In this document: piece by piece, positions 6,140 through 13,712 of the stretch | Layout of the letters: the number at the start of each line of letters is the position of its first letter | Position numbering within the stretch: the first letter of the stretch is position 1 | IMG/VR virus record: IMGVR_UViG_3300001041_000002 | Coordinates: 37,420-101,419 of that record | Length of the DNA: 64,000 nt | Reading direction: 5' to 3' (one strand) | Origin: a virus | The notes under the pieces: generated by a model | Databases searched by the model: none | Seen by the model: the letters and a program-made list of their open reading frames with translations, nothing else | What the model was told of the DNA's origin: nothing | Position numbers and translations under genes: made by a program

Positions 6140-6355
6140 ATGAATCGAATTTGGAAAACTAAGGTTGAAATTCAGGTTGATAAAATTGTTTATCCAATAA
6201 ACAGCCTTTTAATAGCAGAAGATGTTGAAGTTTTTTATTTATTACATAAAGATGATCAGCTCGAAGATGTAACTTATATTGATCTTCAGGATTTTTCTGA
6301 TGTAATGGATGAACTTGGTATTGACGGAATTGACTTAATCTATTCTAATGAATAA
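6140..6355 (+). CDS. hypothetical protein (71 aa)
   Basis: Set from the ATG at 6140, one base after the preceding stop; the longer frame upstream overlaps the previous gene. The product is acidic toward its C-terminus (DLQDFSDVMDELGIDGIDLI) with an N-terminal beta-rich part. No family recognised. It overlaps the following gene by 8 nt. Confidence 0.7.
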   Translation: MNRIWKTKVEIQVDKIVYPINSLLIAEDVEVFYLLHKDDQLEDVTYIDLQDFSDVMDELGIDGIDLIYSNE

Positions 6356-7016
6356 AAATTACACTCATGATTTTAGCTCGGCTTCGATTAAACACTTAAT
6401 TGAGGCTGAGTTTTATCAAAAAGCTGGGGAGATGCTTGGCAATGCTGCATCAACAGTCACAATAGTTACAGGGCCGGATTATCAAAGACATCTTGACAAT
6501 GTTAATAAATATATTAAATGTAATAAAACTCGTATTTGTGAGATTAATACTGATATATTTATACACATATATACAGGGTGTAAAGATAAACCTAAAGTAT
6601 CTGTTGTTAATAATTCAGTTGAGTTGTATGGCTCCAGATTCATTGATTGTGATCTAACATGCACTTCTGATCTAGCAGTAATTAGGAATACTTTGTTTAA
6701 ACAAATTGATGTCCAAGCTGGATTTTCATGTGTAAATAAGGCTTTTATATTAAGCATTGGACTCAGGGGTTCTGAAAAAATGAAATACACTGAAATATTT
6801 AATAATATAATTGGATTACTTGGTGCATCTATACAGTCGCCAACTCCGCTATCTCAAAAGCAAATCATTAAATGCGATTTTGCCAACACGAAAAGTCCTG
6901 TTTATCAAAATAGACTTAAATTTCAGATGCTTAAGGGTAGGATTAAAGAATATATTTGTTATTCTTATAATGCTGGAGGAGGCCCAATGTTAACATGTTT
7001 AATTATTTACAAATAA
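6348..7016 (+). CDS. hypothetical protein (222 aa)
   Basis: A 222-residue soluble protein. An N-terminal helical section (SIKHLIEAEFYQKAGEMLGN) leads into a beta-rich middle with several Cys (CNKTRICE, CKDKPK, CDLTCTSD) and a C-terminal basic segment. The scattered cysteines could bind metal, but no classic spacing is repeated. Not recognised. Overlaps the preceding gene and is followed 3 nt later by another small gene. Confidence 0.75.
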   Translation: MNKNYTHDFSSASIKHLIEAEFYQKAGEMLGNAASTVTIVTGPDYQRHLDNVNKYIKCNKTRICEINTDIFIHIYTGCKDKPKVSVVNNSVELYGSRFIDCDLTCTSDLAVIRNTLFKQIDVQAGFSCVNKAFILSIGLRGSEKMKYTEIFNNIIGLLGASIQSPTPLSQKQIIKCDFANTKSPVYQNRLKFQMLKGRIKEYICYSYNAGGGPMLTCLIIYK

Positions 7017-7019
7017 CAT

Positions 7020-7226
7020 ATGAGAACACGTAAATCACCAACAGTTATACAAGGACAGATAGTATGTGGTCAGAAAGTGATTAATTTCATTAATAAACCA
7101 CTACATATCGTTAGCCTTGAACTTATCAGAACAGTTATGCCAAATGTTGGTAAAGTTACTGTTCGCAAAGAAGAGGAAGTTATCTATCACACAAGGGCTA
7201 GAAGGCCACAATTAGCAACAGTATGA
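7020..7226 (+). CDS. hypothetical protein (68 aa)
   Basis: A 68-residue basic protein beginning MRTRKSPTVIQGQIVCGQKV, beta-rich, ending RARRPQLATV. Overlaps the next start by ATGA (7223-7226). No family recognised; possibly a small nucleic-acid-binding protein on charge alone. Confidence 0.65.
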   Translation: MRTRKSPTVIQGQIVCGQKVINFINKPLHIVSLELIRTVMPNVGKVTVRKEEEVIYHTRARRPQLATV

Positions 7227-7537
7227 TAATACAAGTGTGTGGTCATTTAATTGAAACCAAGTACATTTATACAATATCTGAAGTTTATTCTGATACTGGT
7301 TATAATGCTATTATGGTTTATTTTGATGTAAAATTTCTTAATGACAAATCAACGCAAATATCAGTAGAAAAAGAAACTAATAATGTATATTACTGCGAAG
7401 AATATCAACAAGAAAAAGCTTTGATGATCAAAGAAATGCAGAAGATTAGAGATTGGCTTATTTGTAAATGGAAAGCTAGTCAATTAGTAATACCTAAAAT
7501 TGAATTTAATGAAAGCCAAACTACTAAAGAAATGTAG
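7223..7537 (+). CDS. hypothetical protein (104 aa)
   Basis: A 104-residue protein coupled to its upstream neighbour by ATGA. The N-terminal half is beta-rich (HLIETKYIYTISEVYSD) and looks like a small barrel. The C-terminal half is a charged helix (QQEKALMIKEMQKIRDWLI). Unrecognised. Confidence 0.65.
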   Translation: MIIQVCGHLIETKYIYTISEVYSDTGYNAIMVYFDVKFLNDKSTQISVEKETNNVYYCEEYQQEKALMIKEMQKIRDWLICKWKASQLVIPKIEFNESQTTKEM

Positions 7538-7760
7538 GTCGGTTATAGTTGTAATCAACATCTATGATCGACCTATTGAGCCTAATGATAAGAAGATAAT
7601 GGTTGCGAGAAAGAATGGTAATAGTTGTGATAAATTCATTAACTCTTGGAGGGGAGTTTATTATACTCCAGAGACAGCTATCGTTAAACGACGTAAGGAA
7701 ATTCTTAATCTAGCTCATGAAATATCAAATAAATGGTGGTATAAATTATTAACAATATAA
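7500..7760 (+). CDS. hypothetical protein (86 aa)
   Basis: The frame opens at 7500 and overlaps the previous gene by 38 nt; the ATG at 7509 is an equally plausible start. The basic product contains DRPIEPNDKKIMVARKNG and WRGVYYTPETAIVKRRKEIL, ending in an aromatic tail. No family recognised. It ends one base into the start of the repeat-containing gene. Confidence 0.55.
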   Translation: MNLMKAKLLKKCRSVIVVINIYDRPIEPNDKKIMVARKNGNSCDKFINSWRGVYYTPETAIVKRRKEILNLAHEISNKWWYKLLTI

Positions 7761-8305
7761 TGAAAACAATTATAAACAACAAATTAATACGATCTTTTGG
7801 TTCATGTTATGACCCTAAATCAATTGGAATTCCGGATAGTGAATCATTATCAGTCAGAGAATGGATTGAAAAATATCGAAATAAAGTTAAATCAAAAAAT
7901 GACATTATTTGGCTAATCTGTAGAAATAATTTTCTATCAGATAGAGATTTAAGGTTATTTGCTGTATGGTGTGCCAGAGAATCTTTTAAGCTTCAATCTA
8001 ATGTCGATCCAAGAAGTATTAATGCAGTAAATGTTTCAGAACAGTTTGCAAACGGTAGTTCTACTAAAGAAGATTTACGGTCAGCAAAGTCAGCAGCAGA
8101 GTCAGCAGCAGAGTCAGCAGCATGGTCAGCAGCAGAGTCAGCAGCATGGTCAGCAGCAAAGTCAGCAGCAGAGTCAGCAGCATGGTCAGCAGCATGGTCA
8201 GCAGCAGAGTCAGCAGCAAAGTCAGCAGCAAAGTCAGCAGCAGAGTCAGCAGCAGAGTCAGCAAGGTTAGCTCAAATAGATAAACTTCTAACCTACTTTC
8301 TTTAA
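7760..8305 (+). CDS. Imm5-like/Ala-repeat phage protein with SAAx tandem repeats (181 aa)
   Basis: Residues 1-105 match a widespread phage/bacterial family as I remember it: SFGSCYDP, REWIEKY, IIWLICRN, LSDRDLRLFAVWCARESFKL, DPRSINAVNVSEQFANG, STKEDLR. Residues 111-166 are fourteen perfect four-residue repeats SAA(E/W/K), followed by a short tail (RLAQIDKLLTYFL). Relatives usually have looser Ala-rich helical repeats, and one branch has been labelled immunity-protein-like, but function is unknown. The repeat should form a continuous helix with a changing face. Confidence 0.75.
   Translation: MKTIINNKLIRSFGSCYDPKSIGIPDSESLSVREWIEKYRNKVKSKNDIIWLICRNNFLSDRDLRLFAVWCARESFKLQSNVDPRSINAVNVSEQFANGSSTKEDLRSAKSAAESAAESAAWSAAESAAWSAAKSAAESAAWSAAWSAAESAAKSAAKSAAESAAESARLAQIDKLLTYFL
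8090..8257 (+). repeat. 14 in-frame copies of a 12-nt tandem repeat
   Basis: The unit is TCAGCAGCA followed by GAG, TGG or AAG, repeated 14 times without a frame change; partial copies flank it on both sides. The first nine bases are invariant and only the fourth codon varies (Glu, Trp, Lys). A 12-nt unit means that slippage changes length without breaking the gene. Confidence 0.95.
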
Positions 8306-8529
8306 TGTACTTCACTAAAATAAAGAAAACCAAAGATCAACTTGAAGTGATGATAGGTATTCTAACTAAAGAATATGGTGCGGTTGATGATGATAAATTG
8401 TCAGAATTAATAGCTAAGTATTTTGAGGTAAATATAGAAGATGCTGAATCATCGCTTAAAGCCTATAGGGCATTAGCTGGAGAAGATTATGAACAACAAT
8501 CTAAGAAAATAGAATATGCAGGATTATAA
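8305..8529 (+). CDS. hypothetical protein (74 aa)
   Basis: A 74-residue, highly charged, helical protein (KDQLEVMIGILTKEYGAVDDDKLSELIAKYF in two segments). The start overlaps the preceding stop and the end overlaps the following gene by 14 nt. No family recognised. Confidence 0.65.
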   Translation: MYFTKIKKTKDQLEVMIGILTKEYGAVDDDKLSELIAKYFEVNIEDAESSLKAYRALAGEDYEQQSKKIEYAGL

Positions 8530-9421
8530 AATTGTAATACCAAGCGATATTATATCAAGGCAAGTTCAAGAAAAAGCTTTTACGCTTGGATATAAATGGG
8601 CTTCCGATGACAATATTATTAGATACACAGAGAGGAGATGGCTGGTTATTGGCAATGCTTGGGGTATTTATGCTCCAGACGAGTCGGTATTTAATAATGC
8701 TCCTGGAACATTAATATCATACCAAGATTTCCTTGCAATTGGAGAAGAAATAAACCTTAATAACAACAATATGCCAGATCAAAACGAAATTGAATTAAAA
8801 CTGATTAAACAGCCTAGAAGAGCTAAGAATTTAACAGTTGGTAACACCTATAAGGGAATTTTTGTTAATTCAGATGACAATCAGGTTGATTCTTATGACG
8901 ATGCAGAATATTTCCTTTGTACAAATAATAATGACAAAGAGGCTCGTTATGCCATTGAGCTTTTCGATAAACAAGATCTACCGGCACCAGTAATAACATA
9001 TGCAGAAGTAATTGGATCTCTTGAAGTTCAGGAAAATTGCGTTACAAGTGATATTATCAATGAAGATATTGTAAACCTTGGATGGGAGAACTTAAATCAG
9101 TGTAACAGTCCAATTTCATGCGGAATAGATGAGATAGATTGTCTTGAAGATTTATATGCAGACCTACAAGGCCAAATTGCCGCCAGTGAATTTCCATTTG
9201 CATTTGACCGTGAAACATTTGTAAAAGATTTGTTTAAGGCAATAGTAGAAAAAGCTATTGATGAATGTAGTGCGGCTTTTGTACTATTATCAACCAAAAC
9301 TTCAAGTAGAAATATCTGCAATTATGTCGATGAAATTACAGAATCTCGCGGTGGAGTATCTCGTAACAGAGTAAACCCAAATTCTCACAACGAAATTTGC
9401 TTGTGGGTAATTGATAAGTAA
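8516..9421 (+). CDS. hypothetical protein (301 aa)
   Basis: A 301-residue acidic protein. The N-terminus (YKIVIPSDIISRQVQEKAF, LGYKWA) looks like the small alpha/beta domain seen repeatedly in Bacteroidota phage hypotheticals, where LGY/F-W follows a helix. A middle beta-rich region (residues 100-170) and a helical C-terminal region (ETFVKDLFKAIVEKAIDECS) follow. The N-terminal domain resembles one I have seen in other phage proteins of unknown role; I cannot assign a function. Confidence 0.75.
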   Translation: MQDYKIVIPSDIISRQVQEKAFTLGYKWASDDNIIRYTERRWLVIGNAWGIYAPDESVFNNAPGTLISYQDFLAIGEEINLNNNNMPDQNEIELKLIKQPRRAKNLTVGNTYKGIFVNSDDNQVDSYDDAEYFLCTNNNDKEARYAIELFDKQDLPAPVITYAEVIGSLEVQENCVTSDIINEDIVNLGWENLNQCNSPISCGIDEIDCLEDLYADLQGQIAASEFPFAFDRETFVKDLFKAIVEKAIDECSAAFVLLSTKTSSRNICNYVDEITESRGGVSRNRVNPNSHNEICLWVIDK

Positions 9422-9422
9422 T

Positions 9423-9971
9423 ATGCAGATAATTATTGACTTAGATAAGCTCAATAAAAACAAAATATCCATCAATGAATATATAACACTACTATCAGTT
9501 TATTACAAGACTAAGGATATTCAAATTGACTATACAGATAGAAAATCTGACTACTTCACTCTTAGAGATAAGGGATTTCTTGAAATAAATGGTAGTAGTG
9601 TTATTTTAACACCTCAATCTATAACTCTATTAGAAGGCCGTGGACGTGATTATGTTCAATTAGCAATATCTATTAGAGAATTATTTCCTAAAGGCTCTAA
9701 AGCCGGTAAATACCCATGGAAAGGCACAATAAAGTCTATCGTCGAGAAGCTTAAAAAACTTGATAAATCGCATGGGTTAAACGACTTCTCTGACGAAGAA
9801 ATTATTAGTGCTGTTGATAAATATATCAATAGGTTTTCGTTAGCTGATATGGATAGGGGAATGCAGATAGCACCGTTTTTTATTGAAAAGGAAGGCAACA
9901 GTAGTCTTATGGCATGGTTGTCTATGGAAGAGCAGAGTTTTGAAACTAAAAGTATGGAGATAAAATTATGA
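9423..9971 (+). CDS. replisome-associated HTH protein (182 aa)
   Basis: Set at the ATG at 9423. Residues 20-75 look like a winged-helix region (SINEYITLLSVYY...LRDKGFLEI...SVILTPQSITLLEG). The C-terminal half (IRELFPKGSKAGKYPWKGTI, SIVEKLKKL, FSDEEIISAVDKYINRF, SLMAWLSMEE) matches, from memory, a protein frequently found just upstream of phage DnaB-type helicases in Bacteroides phages. A DnaD-like helicase-loading or initiation role is likely. Its position 0.9 kb before the helicase supports this. Confidence 0.65.
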   Translation: MQIIIDLDKLNKNKISINEYITLLSVYYKTKDIQIDYTDRKSDYFTLRDKGFLEINGSSVILTPQSITLLEGRGRDYVQLAISIRELFPKGSKAGKYPWKGTIKSIVEKLKKLDKSHGLNDFSDEEIISAVDKYINRFSLADMDRGMQIAPFFIEKEGNSSLMAWLSMEEQSFETKSMEIKL

Positions 9972-10108
9972 AGCCAAGATGGTATTTTGTCAAATCATCC
10001 ATATGGTCAGATTTACGAAATCCAACACAACAATTATTATACTTAACTTTTGAAGAATTAAATTCAAAAATTAAAAGTTGTAATATAATAATGTTAATTC
10101 CACTGTAA
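9968..10108 (+). CDS. small hypothetical protein (46 aa)
   Basis: Starts in the stop of the preceding gene (ATGA) and ends in the start of the next (TAATG). Product MKPRWYFVKSSIWSDLRNPT..., aromatic at the N-terminus. The strict start/stop overlaps on both sides support it as a real gene; no function visible. Confidence 0.5.
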   Translation: MKPRWYFVKSSIWSDLRNPTQQLLYLTFEELNSKIKSCNIIMLIPL

Positions 10109-10209
10109 TGATACAGTTTTTAGTTGCATTTGGAATAGTATTATGTGCTGCTTGTTTAGGAGTTGGATTGGGTTATCTGATTTGGATTACATTTTTCGAG
10201 GATGATTAA
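10108..10209 (+). CDS. single-pass membrane microprotein (33 aa)
   Basis: The 33-residue product is nearly all one hydrophobic helix (residues 3-29, Gly/Ala/Cys-rich) with an acidic C-terminus (FEDD). Overlaps both neighbours by a few bases in an operon-like run. Confidence 0.5.
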   Translation: MIQFLVAFGIVLCAACLGVGLGYLIWITFFEDD

Positions 10210-10411
10210 ACTAATCTTTGCAATACTAGCTATTACTGGATATATAACCAATATATCAGATCGTAAAACTTTATCCTACTTTATCTGGCTAGTATCAAAT
10301 TCAGGATGGGCTATATTGAGTTATTTAAATAATGAGTATGAACTAATGACTATGTTTATAGTCTATAATGCATTTTGCATATATGGAATTATCAGTGAAA
10401 GAAAAAAGTGA
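10202..10411 (+). CDS. three-helix membrane protein, PnuC/SemiSWEET-like (69 aa)
   Basis: Three hydrophobic segments are visible (about residues 2-17, 26-43 and 48-65). Between them lie YFIWLVSNSGWAILSYL and MFIVYNAFCIYGI. The order short helix, W-V-N-W helix, then YN-F-IYG helix resembles the half-transporter unit seen in small phage PnuC/SemiSWEET-like proteins, which can dimerise to form a vitamin or sugar channel. The assignment is by pattern only. Confidence 0.55.
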   Translation: MIKLIFAILAITGYITNISDRKTLSYFIWLVSNSGWAILSYLNNEYELMTMFIVYNAFCIYGIISERKK

Positions 10412-10859
10412 TATAGAGGGAGATACTATATATTTAAAAGAACAAAAGTCTCTATATAAAGATGTATCTGAATTATTATCAGATTATTCAAACAGAGAAC
10501 ATCCGTCAACTTACTGGAGATCAGACGACTCGTTGCAGTGTACTGAAGACAGAAATAGATCTTTTGATGATTTATTATTACTATGTAAAAATTACTTTCC
10601 AAATACAACAGTAAATGAAATTGTTAAATTTTATGTTAATGAATCAAAATCAGCTAAAAACGAAGACAAAATTGCATATTGTTCTTATTGTAGTGGGGTT
10701 CGGAAACCAGTAGTTCATCCTAAAAATGCAATTAAAAAAAACGTTAAGAACGTAAGTGCTATAAATGATTTCTTCTACTTTCCATCAATAAGATACGATA
10801 TTAAAGAAAATTCACAATTCTCTCCACAAGAACTAATTGATATGGTCGATGATGATTAA
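10383..10859 (+). CDS. hypothetical protein, paralogue of the 13236-13685 gene (158 aa)
   Basis: I used the ATG at 10383. The central segment CTEDRNRSFDDLLLLCKNYF aligns with CSDGKRRSFSDLKMLCNNYL in the gene at 13236-13685, and AYCSYCSGVRKPVV aligns with RYCSQVRKCVV there. The region therefore holds two copies of one protein family flanking the helicase. The conserved Cys residues (two in the first block, two or more in the second) may bind metal. Function unknown; context suggests replication. Confidence 0.7.
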   Translation: MELSVKEKSDIEGDTIYLKEQKSLYKDVSELLSDYSNREHPSTYWRSDDSLQCTEDRNRSFDDLLLLCKNYFPNTTVNEIVKFYVNESKSAKNEDKIAYCSYCSGVRKPVVHPKNAIKKNVKNVSAINDFFYFPSIRYDIKENSQFSPQELIDMVDDD

Positions 10860-11970
10860 TAGGGTAATAAAGCGGTTAGAAGAGAATAGAGAGCGCAGGT
10901 TAAATGGAGATATAATCGCTATACCTTGGAGTTTACCAAGATTATCTAGAGTATTACCTGGGATTATCCAAGGTCGCTTCAACTTAATATCGGCTAATGC
11001 AAAAGTTGGGAAAACTCAAATTACGGACTTTCTCTATGTATATCAGCCAATCGAGTGGTATATGAATAATCGCACTAAGGGTGTTAGTTTAAAGATACTC
11101 TATTTTTCCTTAGAAATGTCAAAAGAAGAGAAGATTATGGCTGTAATAAGCTATAAGTTATTTAAAGACCATGGTGTTATTATATCTCCAGAAAATTTAC
11201 AATCAATGTTTAATGGATATATTCTTGATGAAAAGATTTTACATATAATAAAATCAGCCACATTCCAAACTTGGCTTGCAGAATTTGAAAGTATTGTTAC
11301 ATACCATGATTCAACTAGGAATCCATTTGGTATTTACAACGCTGTAAAAACATATGCAGAGAATAATGGTCACTATGAGTATAAAGAAATGGATTGGCAA
11401 GATCCCACTACTGGAGTAGTTTCTAAAAAAAAAGTTATTGACTATTATGTGCCAAATGATCCAAATGAATACGTTATCATCATAGTTGATCATATATCAT
11501 TATTGGCCCCAGAGAAGGGCGAATCCTTGCGTGAGGCTATGGGTAGATTCAGTAGTGAATACTGTCTTAAAATGCGTGATAGATGGCGTTATATACCAAC
11601 TATAGTTCAACAGCAAGCTGCTGATTCTGAGAAGCAAGAGTTTACTAAATCTGGTGGAACTATTATTGATAAAATTAAACCTAGCGCTGATGGATTGGGA
11701 GACAACAAAGCTGTTGGTAGAGATGTAAACCTAATGCTTAGCTTATTTTGGCCTGCAAGATATAGTATTAAGGAGTATAATAATTGGGATTTATGTCGAA
11801 TTGGTCATAATCACCGAGAACTACTCATTAACCTTAATCGTAATGGTATTTCATCAGCATCTATTGATCTACTGTTCTTAGGCGCCTGTAATTATTTTGA
11901 AGAACTACCACGTGAGCCTGATGAAAAAACATATCAAAGAATACAATATTTGAACAATTTGACGGTATAG
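10849..11970 (+). CDS. DnaB-like replicative helicase/ATPase (373 aa)
   Basis: The start is the first ATG (10849), overlapping the previous gene. Motifs run in DnaB order: a degenerate Walker A ANAKVGKTQ (residues 49-57), YFSLEMSKEEK (motif H1a, typical of SF4), Walker B YVIIIVDHISLLAP, TIVQQQAAD (sensor Gln/motif H3) and a C-terminal NRNGIS loop. The protein lacks the usual DnaB N-terminal primase-binding domain, so it is the ATPase core only. It would unwind the phage fork as a hexamer with the primase at 15836. An HNH gene follows immediately. Confidence 0.85.
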   Translation: MMINRVIKRLEENRERRLNGDIIAIPWSLPRLSRVLPGIIQGRFNLISANAKVGKTQITDFLYVYQPIEWYMNNRTKGVSLKILYFSLEMSKEEKIMAVISYKLFKDHGVIISPENLQSMFNGYILDEKILHIIKSATFQTWLAEFESIVTYHDSTRNPFGIYNAVKTYAENNGHYEYKEMDWQDPTTGVVSKKKVIDYYVPNDPNEYVIIIVDHISLLAPEKGESLREAMGRFSSEYCLKMRDRWRYIPTIVQQQAADSEKQEFTKSGGTIIDKIKPSADGLGDNKAVGRDVNLMLSLFWPARYSIKEYNNWDLCRIGHNHRELLINLNRNGISSASIDLLFLGACNYFEELPREPDEKTYQRIQYLNNLTV

Positions 11971-12540
11971 ATGGAAGGAATAGAGTTAATAGAATTAGTG
12001 GACGATATAGAAGAAGAGTGGAGGGCTATTCCTGGATTTGAAATGTATTTAGTTAGTAATTATGGAAGAGTTTATACAAAACATCGCAATAAACTTCTTT
12101 CCCCTGCAGATAATGGTCGTGGATACAAAATGGTGTCAATTAGTAAAAATAACATAGCAAAGTTGCATTTAGTACATAGATTAGTTGCAATGTTATTTAT
12201 ACCAAATCCATTAAATCTTCCAGAAGTTAATCATAAAGAAGGATTAAAATATAAAAATAGAGTTTTTGATCTGGAGTGGATGACAAAATCCGAGAATATG
12301 CAGCACGCTGTAGATAATAAATTGCTTTTGCCACACTGGAAGGGAGTATTTGGTAAAAACCATCATAATAGCATAAAAGTGGATCAGTTTTCTAAATCTG
12401 GAGAATTAATTGCTACTTATGATTGTGGAAAAGAAGCAGAAAGAAAAACTGGTATTTTACAGTCTAATACAAGCTCATGTTGTACTGGCAAATTAAAGTC
12501 TGCTGGAGGATTTATATGGAAACATTCTGTAATTAAATAA
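11971..12540 (+). CDS. NUMOD4/HNH homing endonuclease (189 aa)
   Basis: The domain order is clear: NUMOD4 (EEEWRAIPGFEMYLVSNYGR, residues 15-35), an HNH core (LVHRLVAMLFIP, LPEVNHKEG, DLEWMT, NMQHAV) and a C-terminal NUMOD1 repeat (KVDQFSKSGELIATYDCGKE, TSSCCTGK). It begins on the base after the helicase stop. This is a free-standing homing endonuclease likely to cut helicase alleles or the intergenic site of related phages. No intron is visible around it. Confidence 0.9.
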   Translation: MEGIELIELVDDIEEEWRAIPGFEMYLVSNYGRVYTKHRNKLLSPADNGRGYKMVSISKNNIAKLHLVHRLVAMLFIPNPLNLPEVNHKEGLKYKNRVFDLEWMTKSENMQHAVDNKLLLPHWKGVFGKNHHNSIKVDQFSKSGELIATYDCGKEAERKTGILQSNTSSCCTGKLKSAGGFIWKHSVIK

Positions 12541-12555
12541 AAAAACGATAACTAT

Positions 12556-13230
12556 ATGAACGAATTAGTTGATTTAACAAAAATATTAAAAGTTGGGGAT
12601 AAAGTTTATTCTGTGATTTTCGGTAAAAATATTGAAATACTTAAGATATCTAAAAATGGATCTTATTGTATTGATTCAACAGAAGGATTATTTACTGAAT
12701 TTGGCCAATATAAACCATTAGGAGAATGCTTAATTTTCCCATCCAAAACACAGCGTGACTGGAAAAAATATATCAAAGATCTTGAGAATGAAAAGAGGAG
12801 ATCTGAATTATTAGATAAGGCAATAAAAGATTATCCTATTGGAACTAAAATTAATACAATTACGTTTGTAGGGAAGGCAGAGGTAACAGGAATACCCGAA
12901 TTTTCCTATTCTGATGATAACAGTATTATTGAGGTCAAGTGCATTGGTGGGGTAAATAGATATCTTTATCATAACGAAAAATGGGCTGAAATCATTAAAG
13001 AACCGATGTTTATAACGGAGGATAGAGTTGAAATCTACGATATAATGACATTTGTATTTTATATTGACGGAGGCAAGGCAAAAGCACAACGAGCTAAATT
13101 ATGTGTCGATGGAGGACTTTATTTTTCATCCGAATCTGCCGCTGAAGACTATGTTTCTAAAAACAAGAAATTATCACTTACCCCAGAACAAAAGGCGGAG
13201 ATAATTGAATTAATAAAATTACATCGTTAA
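12556..13230 (+). CDS. conserved phage protein with duplicated small domain (224 aa)
   Basis: The N-terminus (LKVGDKVYSVIFGKNIEILK) and GECLIFPSKTQRDWKKY belong to a pattern I recognise in many Bacteroidota phage hypotheticals, where a KVGD-KVY barrel is followed by LFPSK--RDW. The C-terminus (FITEDRVEIYDIMTFVFYID...LYFSSESAAEDYVSKN) aligns with a similar segment in the gene at 40492-41301, so a domain is shared by two distant genes. Function unknown. Intact and in operon with the paralogue after it. Confidence 0.75.
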   Translation: MNELVDLTKILKVGDKVYSVIFGKNIEILKISKNGSYCIDSTEGLFTEFGQYKPLGECLIFPSKTQRDWKKYIKDLENEKRRSELLDKAIKDYPIGTKINTITFVGKAEVTGIPEFSYSDDNSIIEVKCIGGVNRYLYHNEKWAEIIKEPMFITEDRVEIYDIMTFVFYIDGGKAKAQRAKLCVDGGLYFSSESAAEDYVSKNKKLSLTPEQKAEIIELIKLHR

Positions 13231-13235
13231 TCTAT

Positions 13236-13685
13236 ATGAAATTAAAGCATTCAAATAAAAAGATAGAAAACTCTAAATCATTAGTTGAATTTATTGAGAA
13301 TTATCTTAACGAAGGAAGCCCAGCTACTGTTGAGATAGAGTCTAAATTAGAATGTTCTGATGGTAAAAGACGTTCGTTCTCTGATCTAAAAATGTTGTGT
13401 AATAATTATTTACCAGAACTAAATGTTGAAATGGATGACATCATTAAGTGTCTTCCTGAGATAAAGGTTGAGAATGGAAAAATAATTGCAATAAGATATT
13501 GTAGTCAGGTTCGAAAATGTGTTGTAACGTTATTTCCGGTAAATCAATGGCATTGGGTTTATCTTGATGATTTTAATATAATACTTTGTGGTCTCAAATA
13601 TAACGAAAGAACAACAGATATAGGTTCAGATGGAATATCAGAGCAGTATATTATTGATTTATTGAGAGAAGAAAGAGTTAAATAG
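13236..13685 (+). CDS. hypothetical protein, paralogue of the 10383-10859 gene (149 aa)
   Basis: Shares with the gene at 10383 the blocks C-x3-RRSF-DL--LC-NY-P and YCS-VRK--V. It ends KWH/W-rich (QWHWVYLDDFN) before an acidic tail. The paired conservation of cysteines and basic residues suggests a small nucleic-acid or metal-binding module. Located between the helicase and the AAA ATPase gene. Confidence 0.7.
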   Translation: MKLKHSNKKIENSKSLVEFIENYLNEGSPATVEIESKLECSDGKRRSFSDLKMLCNNYLPELNVEMDDIIKCLPEIKVENGKIIAIRYCSQVRKCVVTLFPVNQWHWVYLDDFNIILCGLKYNERTTDIGSDGISEQYIIDLLREERVK

Positions 13686-13696
13686 TAACTAAATAT

Positions 13697-13712
13697 AGGA
13701 GGAAGATAAGTG
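13697..13712 (+). promoter_or_regulatory. strong Shine-Dalgarno and GTG start
   Basis: A perfect AGGAGG lies at 13697-13702, 7 nt before the GTG at 13710. Most genes here have A-rich, SD-less leaders, so this site stands out and decides the start of the next gene. Confidence 0.7.

Noticed and set aside
8090-8257. CRISPR-like direct repeats.
   Set aside because: The repeat units are contiguous 12-mers inside a coding frame with no spacers, and no cas gene is present.
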